From the NCBI RefSeq assembly GCF_014138285.1, contig NZ_JACGXN010000008.1, positions 62,001 to 126,000 on the forward strand: a stretch of DNA of 64,000 nt, read 5' to 3'. The notes under the pieces were generated by a model. It was not told where the DNA came from, did not search any database, and saw only the letters and a program-made list of their open reading frames with translations. Source of the stretch: Phyllobacterium myrsinacearum. GTDB taxonomy: Bacteria; Pseudomonadota; Alphaproteobacteria; Rhizobiales; Rhizobiaceae. Both the position numbers and the translations under genes were made by a program. This document shows positions 44,010 to 52,348 of this stretch, piece after piece. Each line of letters starts with the position of its first letter. Position 1 is the first letter of the stretch.

Positions 44010-44291
44010 ATGCAAACGCCAACCCTGTTGGGCGAATGCGACTCGTGTCTTGGAAGAAAAACTACGCGGAAAAAACAGACACAAGACCGCCAACGACACC
44101 GGCCACGGCTTCAGCAGGAGAAGCCATCCGGTTTGGAAGAAGTCGGAAAAATTCAGTCATCGACACCTCCAAGATTAGCGTTGCGGTCGAAACCCTATAC
44201 CTATTATGAACGGAAAAAGCGAGAGCCTATTCTCATGAAATACGCTTGTATGAGCAAAATGTTGCCGATGGAGCACGCCCCCTGTGACTGA
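44010..44291 (+). CDS. Candidate small gene overlapping the trmL start
   Basis: A 93-codon frame with an excellent ribosome site (AAGGAG at 43998-44003, six bases before ATG 44010) and a stop that overlaps the trmL GTG by 8 bases, as coupled genes do. The product is basic, Lys/Arg/Gln-rich, with CDSCLGRKT near the start. Composition is not clearly protein-like and I recognise no family. It fills a 395-bp gap between the ABC exporter and trmL that otherwise shows no gene. Confidence 0.3.
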   Translation: MQTPTLLGECDSCLGRKTTRKKQTQDRQRHRPRLQQEKPSGLEEVGKIQSSTPPRLALRSKPYTYYERKKREPILMKYACMSKMLPMEHAPCD

Positions 44292-44757
44292 AGAAAAAAC
44301 CAACCTGCGCATCGCGCTCTATCAGCCTGATATTCCCGGCAACACAGGCACGATCCTGCGCATGGCCGCCTGCTTCGGTATCAGCGTCGATCTCATCGAG
44401 CCTGCGGGCTTCGATGTCTCCGACCGATCACTCAAGCGGGCAGGCATGGATTATCTCGAACAGGCGGCGCTCACACGCCATGCGGACTGGCAGCATTTTC
44501 ACAACTGGCGGCTCGGCGAAAAGCGCCGGTTGCTGCTGTTCTCCACCAAGGCGGCGGTGCCCTACACGCAATTTACTTTTCAGCCGGGCGATATCCTGCT
44601 GCTGGGACGCGAATCATCCGGTGTACCGGAGGACGTTCACCAAGCGGCGGATGCAAGGCTGATTATTCCGATGGTGCCGGGCGCACGCTCGCTCAATCTT
44701 GCGCTGTCCGCAGCGATCGCCACGGGTGAAGCCCTGCGGCAATTCTCGCTGGCATGA
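44284..44757 (+). CDS. trmL: tRNA (cytidine/uridine-34 2'-O)-methyltransferase
   Basis: A 157-residue SPOUT-class knotted methyltransferase that 2'-O-methylates the wobble base of tRNA-Leu isoacceptors using SAM. Motifs QPDIPGNTGTILR (motif 1), LLLGRESSGVPE and IPMVPGARSLNLALS (SAM-binding knot) are complete. It begins with GTG at 44284 with GGAG about 11 bases upstream. A hairpin terminator separates it from the converging livJ gene. Confidence 0.95.
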   Translation: MTEEKTNLRIALYQPDIPGNTGTILRMAACFGISVDLIEPAGFDVSDRSLKRAGMDYLEQAALTRHADWQHFHNWRLGEKRRLLLFSTKAAVPYTQFTFQPGDILLLGRESSGVPEDVHQAADARLIIPMVPGARSLNLALSAAIATGEALRQFSLA

Positions 44758-44759
44758 AA

Positions 44760-44785
44760 AACGCCGGCCATTTCTGACCGGCGTT
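44760..44785. terminator. Shared terminator of trmL and livJ
   Basis: Stem AACGCCGG (44760-44767) with CCGGCGTT (44778-44785), directly after the trmL stop and 22 bases beyond the livJ stop. The minus-strand side has a run of T (AAAAA on the plus strand). Confidence 0.8.
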
Positions 44786-44806
44786 CCATTTCCATCAAAG
44801 GCAAGC

Positions 44807-45910
44807 TTACTTGATTTCGGCTGCCTTGCCGTCTTCCCACTTGTAGAGAACGAAGGTCGGCGTCGTCAGATCGCCTGTTTTCGCGTAGGTCAGATCGCCA
44901 ACAACGGTCGAAACCGGTGCGCCGGAATGCAGCGCTTCGGCAACGGCTGCCGGATCGGCAGAGCCAGCCTTTTCGATACCGGCCTTGATGACCTGCAGTG
45001 CTGCATAGGCATTGAGCGTGAATGCTTCAGCCGGAATATTCTTGGCCTTCAAAGCTTCCATGATCTTCGCAGCAGAAGGGTTCTTTGTCGGATCAGCACT
45101 GTTGGTGAACAGAGTACCGGCAGCAGCTTCGCCGCCAATGGCCCAATATTCGGTGTTCGACAGGCCTTCGGCACCGATGATCTGGGCCTTGATGCCCTGA
45201 TCGGCCAGCTGACGGGCAATCAGTCCGCCTTCAGGATGGTAGCCGCCAAAATAGATCACATCGGCTTTTTCCGACTTCAGGCGGGTAATGAGCGCACTGT
45301 AGTCCTTTTCACCGGCATTGATGCCCTGATCGACAACTTCCTTGACGCCGCCCTTGTTGAGCGTTGCCTTCAGGCCATTGGCCAGACCCGTGCCGTAGGT
45401 GTTCTTGTCATAGACGACAGCAATGCGCTTGTCCTTGTAGTGCTCAAGAATGTACTGGGCAGCGACTTCAGCCTGCTGGTCATCGCGGCCGCAGGTGCGG
45501 AACACGGTTTCCAGACCGCGTGTGGTCAGGTCGGGTGTGGTGGACGTCGGAGTGATCATCAGGATGCCGTTTTCAGCCAGCACGTCCGAAACAGGCATCG
45601 AAACACCTGAGGTGACCGGACCAACCACAAACTTGATACCTTCGCCGACCACCTGGTTGGCAACCGACACACCCTGCTTCGGCTCGCCGGCATCATCGAA
45701 AAGCTTGATGACGATCTTCTCGCCCTTGATGCCGCCTTCGGCATTGATGGCTTCTGCAGCAGCTGCAACGCCATTCTTCACCTGCATGCCGTAGGCAGCC
45801 ACAGGGCCGGTTACAGGCGCGATGTTCCCGATGACGATGTCAGCCCGGGCGAATGAAGTCATCGCCATGACAGCCGTCAACGCCACGCCAGAGATCAACG
45901 ATAAGCGCAT
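44807..45910 (-). CDS. livJ: Branched-chain amino acid ABC transporter, periplasmic binding protein
   Basis: A 367-residue solute-binding protein of the Leu/Ile/Val type. A signal peptide ([21 protein letters not shown], cleaved near residue 23) is followed by the type I binding-protein fold: [31 protein letters not shown] and [32 protein letters not shown] precedes ATG 45910. No permease or ATPase genes are nearby, so the cognate LivHMGF must be elsewhere. Confidence 0.93.
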   Translation of the reverse strand: MRLSLISGVALTAVMAMTSFARADIVIGNIAPVTGPVAAYGMQVKNGVAAAAEAINAEGGIKGEKIVIKLFDDAGEPKQGVSVANQVVGEGIKFVVGPVTSGVSMPVSDVLAENGILMITPTSTTPDLTTRGLETVFRTCGRDDQQAEVAAQYILEHYKDKRIAVVYDKNTYGTGLANGLKATLNKGGVKEVVDQGINAGEKDYSALITRLKSEKADVIYFGGYHPEGGLIARQLADQGIKAQIIGAEGLSNTEYWAIGGEAAAGTLFTNSADPTKNPSAAKIMEALKAKNIPAEAFTLNAYAALQVIKAGIEKAGSADPAAVAEALHSGAPVSTVVGDLTYAKTGDLTTPTFVLYKWEDGKAAEIK

Positions 45911-46068
45911 AGTGTCCTCCTTGAATTTTTTATTGCGCGGCCGGAAGATTCTCCGGCACTGGAAAAAAGTTCTACTGTCTTTATGGCGGGCTGTCAGCCA
46001 CGATTCATGACAATCCTGAATCCATCATTGAAATATTTTGATGTCTTTTATGAAGAAAAATGTTCGGT

Positions 46069-46096
46069 TCCGCAGAGATCAGACCAATTCTGCGGA
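46069..46096 (-). terminator. Hairpin downstream of the 90-residue gene, in a 231-bp gap
   Basis: TCCGCAGA (46069-46076) and TCTGCGGA (46089-46096) pair perfectly around a 12-base loop. On the minus strand a TTTTTCTTC stretch follows some ten bases later. The rest of the 45911-46141 gap shows only one further short inverted repeat (TGGTC/GACCA near 46110-46126). Confidence 0.45.
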
Positions 46097-46141
46097 TCGT
46101 TCGAGGATTTTTGGTCGTTGAATGACCATTTTTGATGATTT

Positions 46142-46414
46142 TCAGTCCGCATTCGGCAAACGGCGCATCGTGAATTCGATGATATCGCCCGGCCGTTCAT
46201 ACCAACTCTCGATCTCTGTCCAGTAGGCCGCTTTCGGATATTGCTCAAACCATTCCTTCGCCTTCTCCCGTGCAGCAAGGCGTGGCAGGCGGAAACTCTC
46301 GCGGATGAATGCCCCGCGCTGCCGGGTAGCTTCGCCCCGGCTTTCCTTCAGCTGCTTCCTCAAGCCGTCAAGCGGTGGCTTGGGAAAGTGTGTCCTGGGT
46401 ACTTTGGAGACCAT
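46142..46414 (-). CDS. Small basic protein, unknown function
   Basis: A 90-residue protein, basic in the first half (Arg/Lys-rich, KQLKESRGEATRQRG) with a conserved-looking C-terminal half containing EKAKEWFEQYPKAAYW and ESWYERPGDIIEFTMRRLP. GGAAGGGATACGAG precedes ATG 46414 and composition is protein-like, so I consider it real. I do not recognise a family. It is divergent from hemF. Confidence 0.68.
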   Translation of the reverse strand: MVSKVPRTHFPKPPLDGLRKQLKESRGEATRQRGAFIRESFRLPRLAAREKAKEWFEQYPKAAYWTEIESWYERPGDIIEFTMRRLPNAD

Positions 46415-46561
46415 CTCGTATCCCTTCCTGAACCCTACACACGGGAGATTAGATCAAACCGAGCCCTGAAAACGAGTCATTTTTTTGGGATAGCAGAAAC
46501 AGCTCCTTCCTTTGCCGCCGCCCGGATGTGATAAAGTGCACAGCAAGAAGGATTCGTTGAT

Positions 46562-47476
46562 ATGGACCGCCCAGACATTCCCGCCATTCTGCCTGAAGCG
46601 CTGGAAGACAAGAAGGTAGCCGCGACCGCGTGGTTTGCCGAATTGCGCGACAAGATCTGCGCCAGCCTTGAAAAGATCGAGGATGATCTTGAGGGGCCGC
46701 TCTCCGACCGGGCTCCAGGCCGTTTCGTGCAGACGCCGTGGCAACGGGAAGAAGGGAAAGGCGGCGGCGGAATCATGTCCATCATGCATGGTCGCGTCTT
46801 CGAGAAAGTCGGGGTTCACACCTCAACGGTCCACGGCGAATTTTCTCAGGAGTTTCGTAAGCAGATACCCGGCGCCGAGGAGGATCCACGCTTCTGGGCC
46901 TCGGGTATTTCCCTGATCGCCCATCCGCAAAATCCATATGTTCCTGCCGTTCATATGAATACACGCATGGTGGTCACGACCCGCCAGTGGTTTGGCGGCG
47001 GCGCGGATCTGACGCCGGTTCTCGACCGCAAACGGACGCAGGACGATGCGGATACGACAGCCTTCCACAAGTCATTGAAATTCGTCTGCGACAAGCATTC
47101 GGCGGTCGCCAATCACGAGAAGTTCAAGGACTGGTGCGACGAGTACTTTTATCTGCCGCACCGCAAGGAGCCGCGTGGCACAGGCGGCATTTTCTATGAC
47201 TGGCTGCATTCGTCCGAAGAGAATGGCGGCTGGGAGGCTGACTTTGCTTTTACCCGCGACGTCGGCCGGGCATTTTCTGTCGTTTACCCCTATCTCGTGC
47301 GTCAGCACTTCAATCAGGACTGGAGCGCCGAAGACCGGCAGGAACAGCTGGTCCGCCGCGGGCGCTATGTCGAGTTCAACCTGCTCTATGACCGCGGCAC
47401 GATCTTCGGCCTCAAAACCGGTGGCAATGTGGATTCGATCCTGTCGTCCATGCCGCCAACGGTCAAATGGCCGTGA
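46562..47476 (+). CDS. hemF: Oxygen-dependent coproporphyrinogen III oxidase
   Basis: A 304-residue cytoplasmic enzyme decarboxylating coproporphyrinogen III to protoporphyrinogen IX with oxygen. Family signatures are [41 protein letters not shown] and [19 protein letters not shown], the last spanning the substrate region. Full length. AGAAGGATTCGTTGAT precedes the ATG. It supplies haem for cytochromes such as the bc1 complex encoded 7 kb away. Confidence 0.97.
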   Translation: MDRPDIPAILPEALEDKKVAATAWFAELRDKICASLEKIEDDLEGPLSDRAPGRFVQTPWQREEGKGGGGIMSIMHGRVFEKVGVHTSTVHGEFSQEFRKQIPGAEEDPRFWASGISLIAHPQNPYVPAVHMNTRMVVTTRQWFGGGADLTPVLDRKRTQDDADTTAFHKSLKFVCDKHSAVANHEKFKDWCDEYFYLPHRKEPRGTGGIFYDWLHSSEENGGWEADFAFTRDVGRAFSVVYPYLVRQHFNQDWSAEDRQEQLVRRGRYVEFNLLYDRGTIFGLKTGGNVDSILSSMPPTVKWP

Positions 47477-47600
47477 TGTGATCTTTTAAGGGATCAATCT
47501 CGTTTTTCATGCGTTATGCTGCTGTTGGTACGGCATGTGAAGCCGTATCTCGATGGAGAGAGTTCGTCACACGCCGGGCTCACAACAGGGAGAAAAGGCC

Positions 47601-47783
47601 ATGAAAGAACTTCATTGCATCGTTCCCGGTTGCCAGTGGCATACCCGTCACGACACCGAAGCTGAAATCATCCGCCGCACAACTGAACATCTTCGTGAAA
47701 CCCATGGCGAAACAGCCATTCGCGAACCCATGCTGGAGACGATCAAGGCCAACATTCAGCCTGAAAAGACTAGGGCCGCCTAG
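47601..47783 (+). CDS. DUF1059 family small protein
   Basis: A 60-residue protein of the DUF1059 type: the metal-like CIVPGCQWHTRHDTEAEIIR opening (two Cys and two His), then TEHLRETHGE. Its spacing resembles a small zinc ribbon. GGGAGAAAAGGCC precedes ATG 47601. Its stop overlaps that of the converging cca gene by 4 bases. Role unknown. Confidence 0.82.
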   Translation: MKELHCIVPGCQWHTRHDTEAEIIRRTTEHLRETHGETAIREPMLETIKANIQPEKTRAA

Positions 47784-49051
47784 GTTTTAGCGACGAATTC
47801 GGGAATTCTGGCAAGCAGCGCACTACGGTCGAGGATAAAGCCTGAGTCAATCCAGGTATCTTCCAAAGCACGTTGCAGCTTTCCTACTTCAGGCCCTTTT
47901 TCCAGACCGGCAGCGACGAGATCGCCGCCGGTAACCGGAAACTTGGGCTTTTCGTAACGTTCGGCGAACTCCAGAAGCTTTGACAGATGCCCCGCCCGCA
48001 TCATAGCGGCATTGTCATTGAGCGCGTCCATGCGCGCCGATACCAGTGCAAGGCGCAGGCGGTCGATCATGCCTTGCCCGTCACTGCGATAGAGCCGTTT
48101 GGCGAAACCCGCCTCTGAAATTTCAGGATTGGGCACGACGGCGGCAGCCCATGCCAGCAGTCGCTCCCGTTCCTGATTGGAAAGTTTGAGACGTTGAGCC
48201 ATCTCGTTGACGCGATCCGTATGGGGCGGAACGATGCTGGCGAGACGCAGAAGCGGATCGGCGTGCCAGCCAAGCTCTTTTTCCGTTTTGACAAGCCCGT
48301 GGATCGTGTCGATGCCCCACTTTTCGCTCTCTGGAAGAACCGCTGTCAGTACGCCGGCCTGCCGCATCCAAAGAAGGGCGCGAGACGGGTCCGGCGCCGC
48401 CAGCATATTCTTAAGCTCCGACCAGACACGTTCCGACGACAGCTGCGCCAGACCGTCTTTCAATCTTGCACAAGCCTTCAGGCCCTCGCTTTCCGGTCGG
48501 CCGTGGCCATACCAGGCAAAGAAGCGGAAAAACCGCAGGATACGCAGGTAATCTTCACGGATGCGTTGCTCCGCATCGCCGATGAAACGCAACGTCCGGC
48601 TTTCAATATCCGCAAGACCACCGACCAGATCAACGATCGTGCCATCTGCCTCGACGTAAAGCGCATTGATGGTGAAGTCTCGCCGCGCCGCATCCACCTG
48701 CCAATCCCGTCCGAAGGCAACGGCGGCATGACGACCGTCCGTCTTGACATCGGCGCGCAGCGTGGTGACCTCGAACGGCCGCTTGTCGGCGATGACAGTC
48801 ACCGTACCGTGGCTGATCCCGGTCGGCACCGTTTTGAAACCCGCCGCCTCCGCCCGGTGTATCGTTTCATCCGGCACGCAGGTCGTCGCGATGTCGAGAT
48901 CGGACACCGCCTGCCCGAGGAGCGTATTGCGCACCGCACCGCCGACGATGCGCGCGCCTTCGCCATTGGCAGAAAGGGCCGCAAGCAGCTTTTGCAAAGC
49001 CGCGTCCTGCAGCCACGGAGCCTTGTCGGCAATGGAAATTCTCGTGCTCAA
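47780..49051 (-). CDS. cca: CCA tRNA nucleotidyltransferase/poly(A) polymerase family
   Basis: A 423-residue class II nucleotidyltransferase that adds or repairs the CCA end of tRNA. The head domain has GGAVRNTLLG (37-46) and the metal-binding Asp pair in VSDLDIATT; DFTINALY and RIREDYLRILRFFRF continue the family. It starts with TTG at 49051, which overlaps the Nudix stop (TTGA), so translation is coupled; AAAGG lies about nine bases upstream. Third gene of DUF1285-Nudix-cca. Confidence 0.92.
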   Translation of the reverse strand: MSTRISIADKAPWLQDAALQKLLAALSANGEGARIVGGAVRNTLLGQAVSDLDIATTCVPDETIHRAEAAGFKTVPTGISHGTVTVIADKRPFEVTTLRADVKTDGRHAAVAFGRDWQVDAARRDFTINALYVEADGTIVDLVGGLADIESRTLRFIGDAEQRIREDYLRILRFFRFFAWYGHGRPESEGLKACARLKDGLAQLSSERVWSELKNMLAAPDPSRALLWMRQAGVLTAVLPESEKWGIDTIHGLVKTEKELGWHADPLLRLASIVPPHTDRVNEMAQRLKLSNQERERLLAWAAAVVPNPEISEAGFAKRLYRSDGQGMIDRLRLALVSARMDALNDNAAMMRAGHLSKLLEFAERYEKPKFPVTGGDLVAAGLEKGPEVGKLQRALEDTWIDSGFILDRSALLARIPEFVAKT

Positions 49052-49689
49052 GAATAGAGCCTTTCATAGAGTGTGCGGATGATGCCGGCTGTAACGCCCC
49101 AGATGAAGCGGTCACCGAACGGCATCGTATAATAGAAACGTTCCTTGTCCTGCCATATGCGGCTTTCCCTGCGGTGGTTGGCAGGATTCATCAGAAAGGA
49201 CAATGGCACTTCGAACACATCGGCCACTTCATCCGGATTGGGCGTCAGCGTAAAAGGGGGATGAACCAGCCCCAGCACCGGCGTGATGGAATAGCCTGTG
49301 GTGGTGAGGTAGCGCGGCAGACGGCCGAGAAGCTCGACATGCCGCCCCTCCAATCCGATCTCCTCATAAGTCTCCCGCAGGGCTGCCTTTTCCGGTTCAA
49401 AATCATCTTCCGGATCAATGGCGCCGCCAGGAAAAGCCACCTGTCCCGAATGCTTGCGCATATTGGCATTGCGCAGGGTGAGAATGACACCGGCTTCATC
49501 CCCGCGATCGACGATCGGGATCAGCACAGCCGCATCACGCAGTTTGGTGGCCGCGATCAAGGCGTCGAGATCCGGATTGAGCAGATGGTCGCCATGGTCG
49601 ACGCTCAGCGTTTCATTGCCTTTTGAGGCGACGCGCTGGGCAAAGGCGCGGGCAGAAAAGCCGTCTTCATGTCGCAGGGTCTGGCTCAT
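49048..49689 (-). CDS. Nudix hydrolase, CoA pyrophosphatase-like
   Basis: A 213-residue Nudix protein. VAFPGGAIDPEDDFEPEKAA followed by LRETYEEIGL is the Nudix box of the CoA/ADP-ribose type, with the longer spacing seen in NudL-like CoA pyrophosphatases, and LLGRLPRYLTTTGYSITPVLG follows as in that group. It would hydrolyse CoA or related nucleotides. ATG 49689 overlaps the stop of the DUF1285 gene (ATGA), and its own stop overlaps the cca start. Confidence 0.9.
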   Translation of the reverse strand: MSQTLRHEDGFSARAFAQRVASKGNETLSVDHGDHLLNPDLDALIAATKLRDAAVLIPIVDRGDEAGVILTLRNANMRKHSGQVAFPGGAIDPEDDFEPEKAALRETYEEIGLEGRHVELLGRLPRYLTTTGYSITPVLGLVHPPFTLTPNPDEVADVFEVPLSFLMNPANHRRESRIWQDKERFYYTMPFGDRFIWGVTAGIIRTLYERLYS

Positions 49690-50294
49690 AGGCTCTGCTC
49701 TTCCAGTTCGCCGGAGGGCATGATCGGAAAGACTGTTCCGCCGGAGCGCACGGCAAACATGGACTTGCCATCAATCACGATATCTTCGCCATGGCTGACC
49801 AGTTCGTACATGACCGGACGCGCCAGCAAGGCCTCCAGCCGTCCGCGCACCAAGACATAGGGCTTCAGCCCGCCATTGGCCGGATCGATGACAAAGCGCA
49901 ACGGATTGTCGGCATTCACCTCGACGATATCGCCGACATTGGTGCGAAACGTCATGATCTGGTCATCGCCCTTGCCCGACACATTGAGCTCAACCCCGAG
50001 GAAGGGAGCATCTTCGACACGAATACCGACCTTCTCGACGGGTGTCACCAGATAGGTCTTGCCATCCGCGTCCTTGCGCAGGACCGTGGAGAAAAGCCGG
50101 ACCAGCGGTGCCCTGCCGATGGGCGTTCCCATATAGAACCATGTGCCATCCGCCTTGATCTCCATATCGAGATCCCCACAGAAATCAGGATTCCATTTTT
50201 CAACGGGCGGCAGGCCCTTGCCTTGGGCAGCGGCGCGCGAAATCAGCGCTTCAAGACCTGCTGCATCCCGCAAACTGCCTTCTGACTGTGCCAT
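49686..50294 (-). CDS. DUF1285 domain-containing protein
   Basis: A 202-residue protein matching DUF1285, frequent upstream of Nudix-cca in Rhizobiales: PPVEKWNPDFCGDLDMEIKA, GTWFYMGTPIGRAPLVRLFS, then VTPVEKVGIRVEDAPFLG. It is a soluble beta-rich protein with no known reaction. ATG 50294 follows AAAGGTC; a GTG at 50321 is less likely. First gene of the minus-strand operon, divergent from moxR-type genes. Confidence 0.88.
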   Translation of the reverse strand: MAQSEGSLRDAAGLEALISRAAAQGKGLPPVEKWNPDFCGDLDMEIKADGTWFYMGTPIGRAPLVRLFSTVLRKDADGKTYLVTPVEKVGIRVEDAPFLGVELNVSGKGDDQIMTFRTNVGDIVEVNADNPLRFVIDPANGGLKPYVLVRGRLEALLARPVMYELVSHGEDIVIDGKSMFAVRSGGTVFPIMPSGELEEQSL

Positions 50295-50426
50295 TACAAG
50301 ACCTTTTTGTTCATTCGTCACGAAATAGTCACCGTTAAACCGCTTGTCAGCATGTCATAGTGATTTAGACTCATTTAATAATGGAACTGACCATAAACCA
50401 GCTCCAAGCCAGAGACGAGGTAAACC

Positions 50427-51434
50427 ATGACGATTATCAAAACCGGGGAACCATCCGATCCGAAGGCGATGATAGCAGAAGCCGAGAAGGCGCTGGCCGA
50501 TATTTCCCGGATACGCGCTGCAATCGGTACGGTCATCTTTGGTCAGGAAAGCGTGATCGAACGCACGCTTGTGGCATTGCTGGCCGGTGGCCATGCGCTT
50601 CTGGTCGGCGTCCCCGGCCTCGCCAAGACCAAGCTGGTTGAAACGCTTGGTACCGTGCTTGGACTTGACGAGCGCCGCGTGCAGTTCACCCCCGACCTGA
50701 TGCCATCCGATATTATCGGCTCCGAGGTCATGGAGCAGGATGATCACGGCAAACGCTCGTTCCGCTATGTCCGGGGCCCGATCTTTGCCCAGCTGCTGAT
50801 GGCCGACGAGATCAACCGAGCCTCGCCGCGCACCCAGTCCGCGCTGTTGCAATCCATGCAGGAGTATCATGTGACGGTTGCGGGCGAACGGCATGACCTG
50901 CCAACACCGTTCCACGTGCTCGCAACACAAAATCCGCTTGAGCAGGAAGGTACATATCCCCTGCCCGAAGCCCAGCTCGACCGCTTCCTGATGCAGATCG
51001 ATATCCTGTATCCTGAGCTGGATGCGGAGCGCCGGGTATTGCTGGAAACCACGGGCACGTCAGAAGTTCGCGCCGCCAAGACCATCGACGCCGAGCGTCT
51101 GCGGGAGATGCAGCAGCTGATCCGCCGCATTCCCGTTGCAGACGGTGTTGTCGAAGCCATTCTCAAACTCGTGCGCTCGGCCCGTCCCGGCGCGGACAAC
51201 GAGATAGCACAGAAGTTCATCGCGTGGGGTCCCGGCCCCCGCGCCAGTCAGGCGCTGATGCTCTGCGCCCGTGCCCGTGCGCTTTATGATGGACGCCTTG
51301 CCCCTTCCGTCGATGACGTGAAGGCGCTTGCGGAACCGGTCCTGCAGCACCGCATGGCGCTGACTTTCGCCGCCCGTGCCGATGGGATGAATGTCCGTGA
51401 AGTCATTGCGAACCTGACCAAGGCCGCCCTCTGA
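50427..51434 (+). CDS. MoxR family AAA ATPase
   Basis: A 335-residue AAA+ ATPase with a C-terminal lid domain. Walker A-like GVPGLAKT is at 61-68; LLMADEINRASPRTQSAL contains Walker B, and ATQNPLEQEGTYPLPEAQLD is the MoxR sensor region. MoxR proteins act as chaperones with partner VWA proteins. The ATG follows GAGGTAAACC. It begins a four-gene run in which the DUF58 start overlaps its stop by one base. Confidence 0.95.
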   Translation: MTIIKTGEPSDPKAMIAEAEKALADISRIRAAIGTVIFGQESVIERTLVALLAGGHALLVGVPGLAKTKLVETLGTVLGLDERRVQFTPDLMPSDIIGSEVMEQDDHGKRSFRYVRGPIFAQLLMADEINRASPRTQSALLQSMQEYHVTVAGERHDLPTPFHVLATQNPLEQEGTYPLPEAQLDRFLMQIDILYPELDAERRVLLETTGTSEVRAAKTIDAERLREMQQLIRRIPVADGVVEAILKLVRSARPGADNEIAQKFIAWGPGPRASQALMLCARARALYDGRLAPSVDDVKALAEPVLQHRMALTFAARADGMNVREVIANLTKAAL

Positions 51435-52348
51435 TGGCAGCCATCGGCGCTCAGGTCCAGAAGACCGGGACACGCGATGCATTGGCGCGCGGGCGCCAGC
51501 GCGCTGCACTGTTGCCTGATCTTCTGGTCGAAGCGCGCCGCATTGCCAACACCACGAACACCGGCTGGCATGGCCGGCGCAAAAGCGGCGTGGGCGAAAC
51601 CTTCTGGCAGTTCCGGCCCTATACGGAGGGCGAGGCTGTTTCGCGTATCGACTGGCGCCGTTCCGCCCGGGACGACCGGATTTATATCCGCGATCAGGAG
51701 TGGGAAGCAGCCCACACCGTATGGCTTTGGGCGGATTCCTCGGCGTCCATGCTCTACAAGTCCGATATGGCGCAGGTATCAAAAGAATCGCGCGCACTCG
51801 TGATTACTTTGGCATTGGCCGATCTTCTGTCGCGCAGCGGCGAACGCATTGCCTTCCCTGATGTGACGGACCCAACCTCCGCCGCCAACGGTGCGGAACG
51901 GCTGGCAACGGCACTATCCCATGCAATCAATCTGCCCAAACAGCCGGATTTCAGCAGGGTCAGACGCTTTTCCGACGTGGTTCTGGTCAGCGATTTTCTC
52001 GAACCGGTCAACGAAACACTTGTGATGCTTGAGCAGATTGCCCAGCGTGGCGCCCGTGCCCATCTGGTGGAAATCTATGACCCGACAGAAGAGGATTTTC
52101 CCTACAAGCGGCGCACGGAATTCGTCGACCCGGAATCTGGAGCGATACTGACCGTCGGACGCGCCCAGGATTATGCCGAGGAGTACAGGCGACTGTTCTT
52201 CGCCCGCCGCGAAACCCTCAGCGCCTATTGCCGTCGCATCGGCTGGAGCTATACGACCAACCGTACGGACCGGCTTGCCTCGGAAGCACTCGTTTCCATA
52301 CACCTGAATATGACGGCCGATGCCGGTTACCAGAGGACCGGCATATGA
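51434..52348 (+). CDS. DUF58 domain-containing protein
   Basis: A 304-residue protein. DUF58 is marked by GETFWQFRPYTEGEAVSRID followed by WRRSARDD and a VWA-like fold (VWLWADSSASMLY, VVLVSDFLEPV). DUF58 proteins accompany MoxR ATPases and are thought to be their partners in metal-cofactor insertion or complex assembly at the envelope. Start and stop overlap both neighbours (TGATG and ATGA), so the genes are translationally coupled. Confidence 0.92.
   Translation: MAAIGAQVQKTGTRDALARGRQRAALLPDLLVEARRIANTTNTGWHGRRKSGVGETFWQFRPYTEGEAVSRIDWRRSARDDRIYIRDQEWEAAHTVWLWADSSASMLYKSDMAQVSKESRALVITLALADLLSRSGERIAFPDVTDPTSAANGAERLATALSHAINLPKQPDFSRVRRFSDVVLVSDFLEPVNETLVMLEQIAQRGARAHLVEIYDPTEEDFPYKRRTEFVDPESGAILTVGRAQDYAEEYRRLFFARRETLSAYCRRIGWSYTTNRTDRLASEALVSIHLNMTADAGYQRTGI

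Noticed and set aside
48194-49057. A 287-codon plus-strand frame opposite cca
   Set aside because: Antisense shadow of cca; no domain, and it would break the coupled minus-strand operon.
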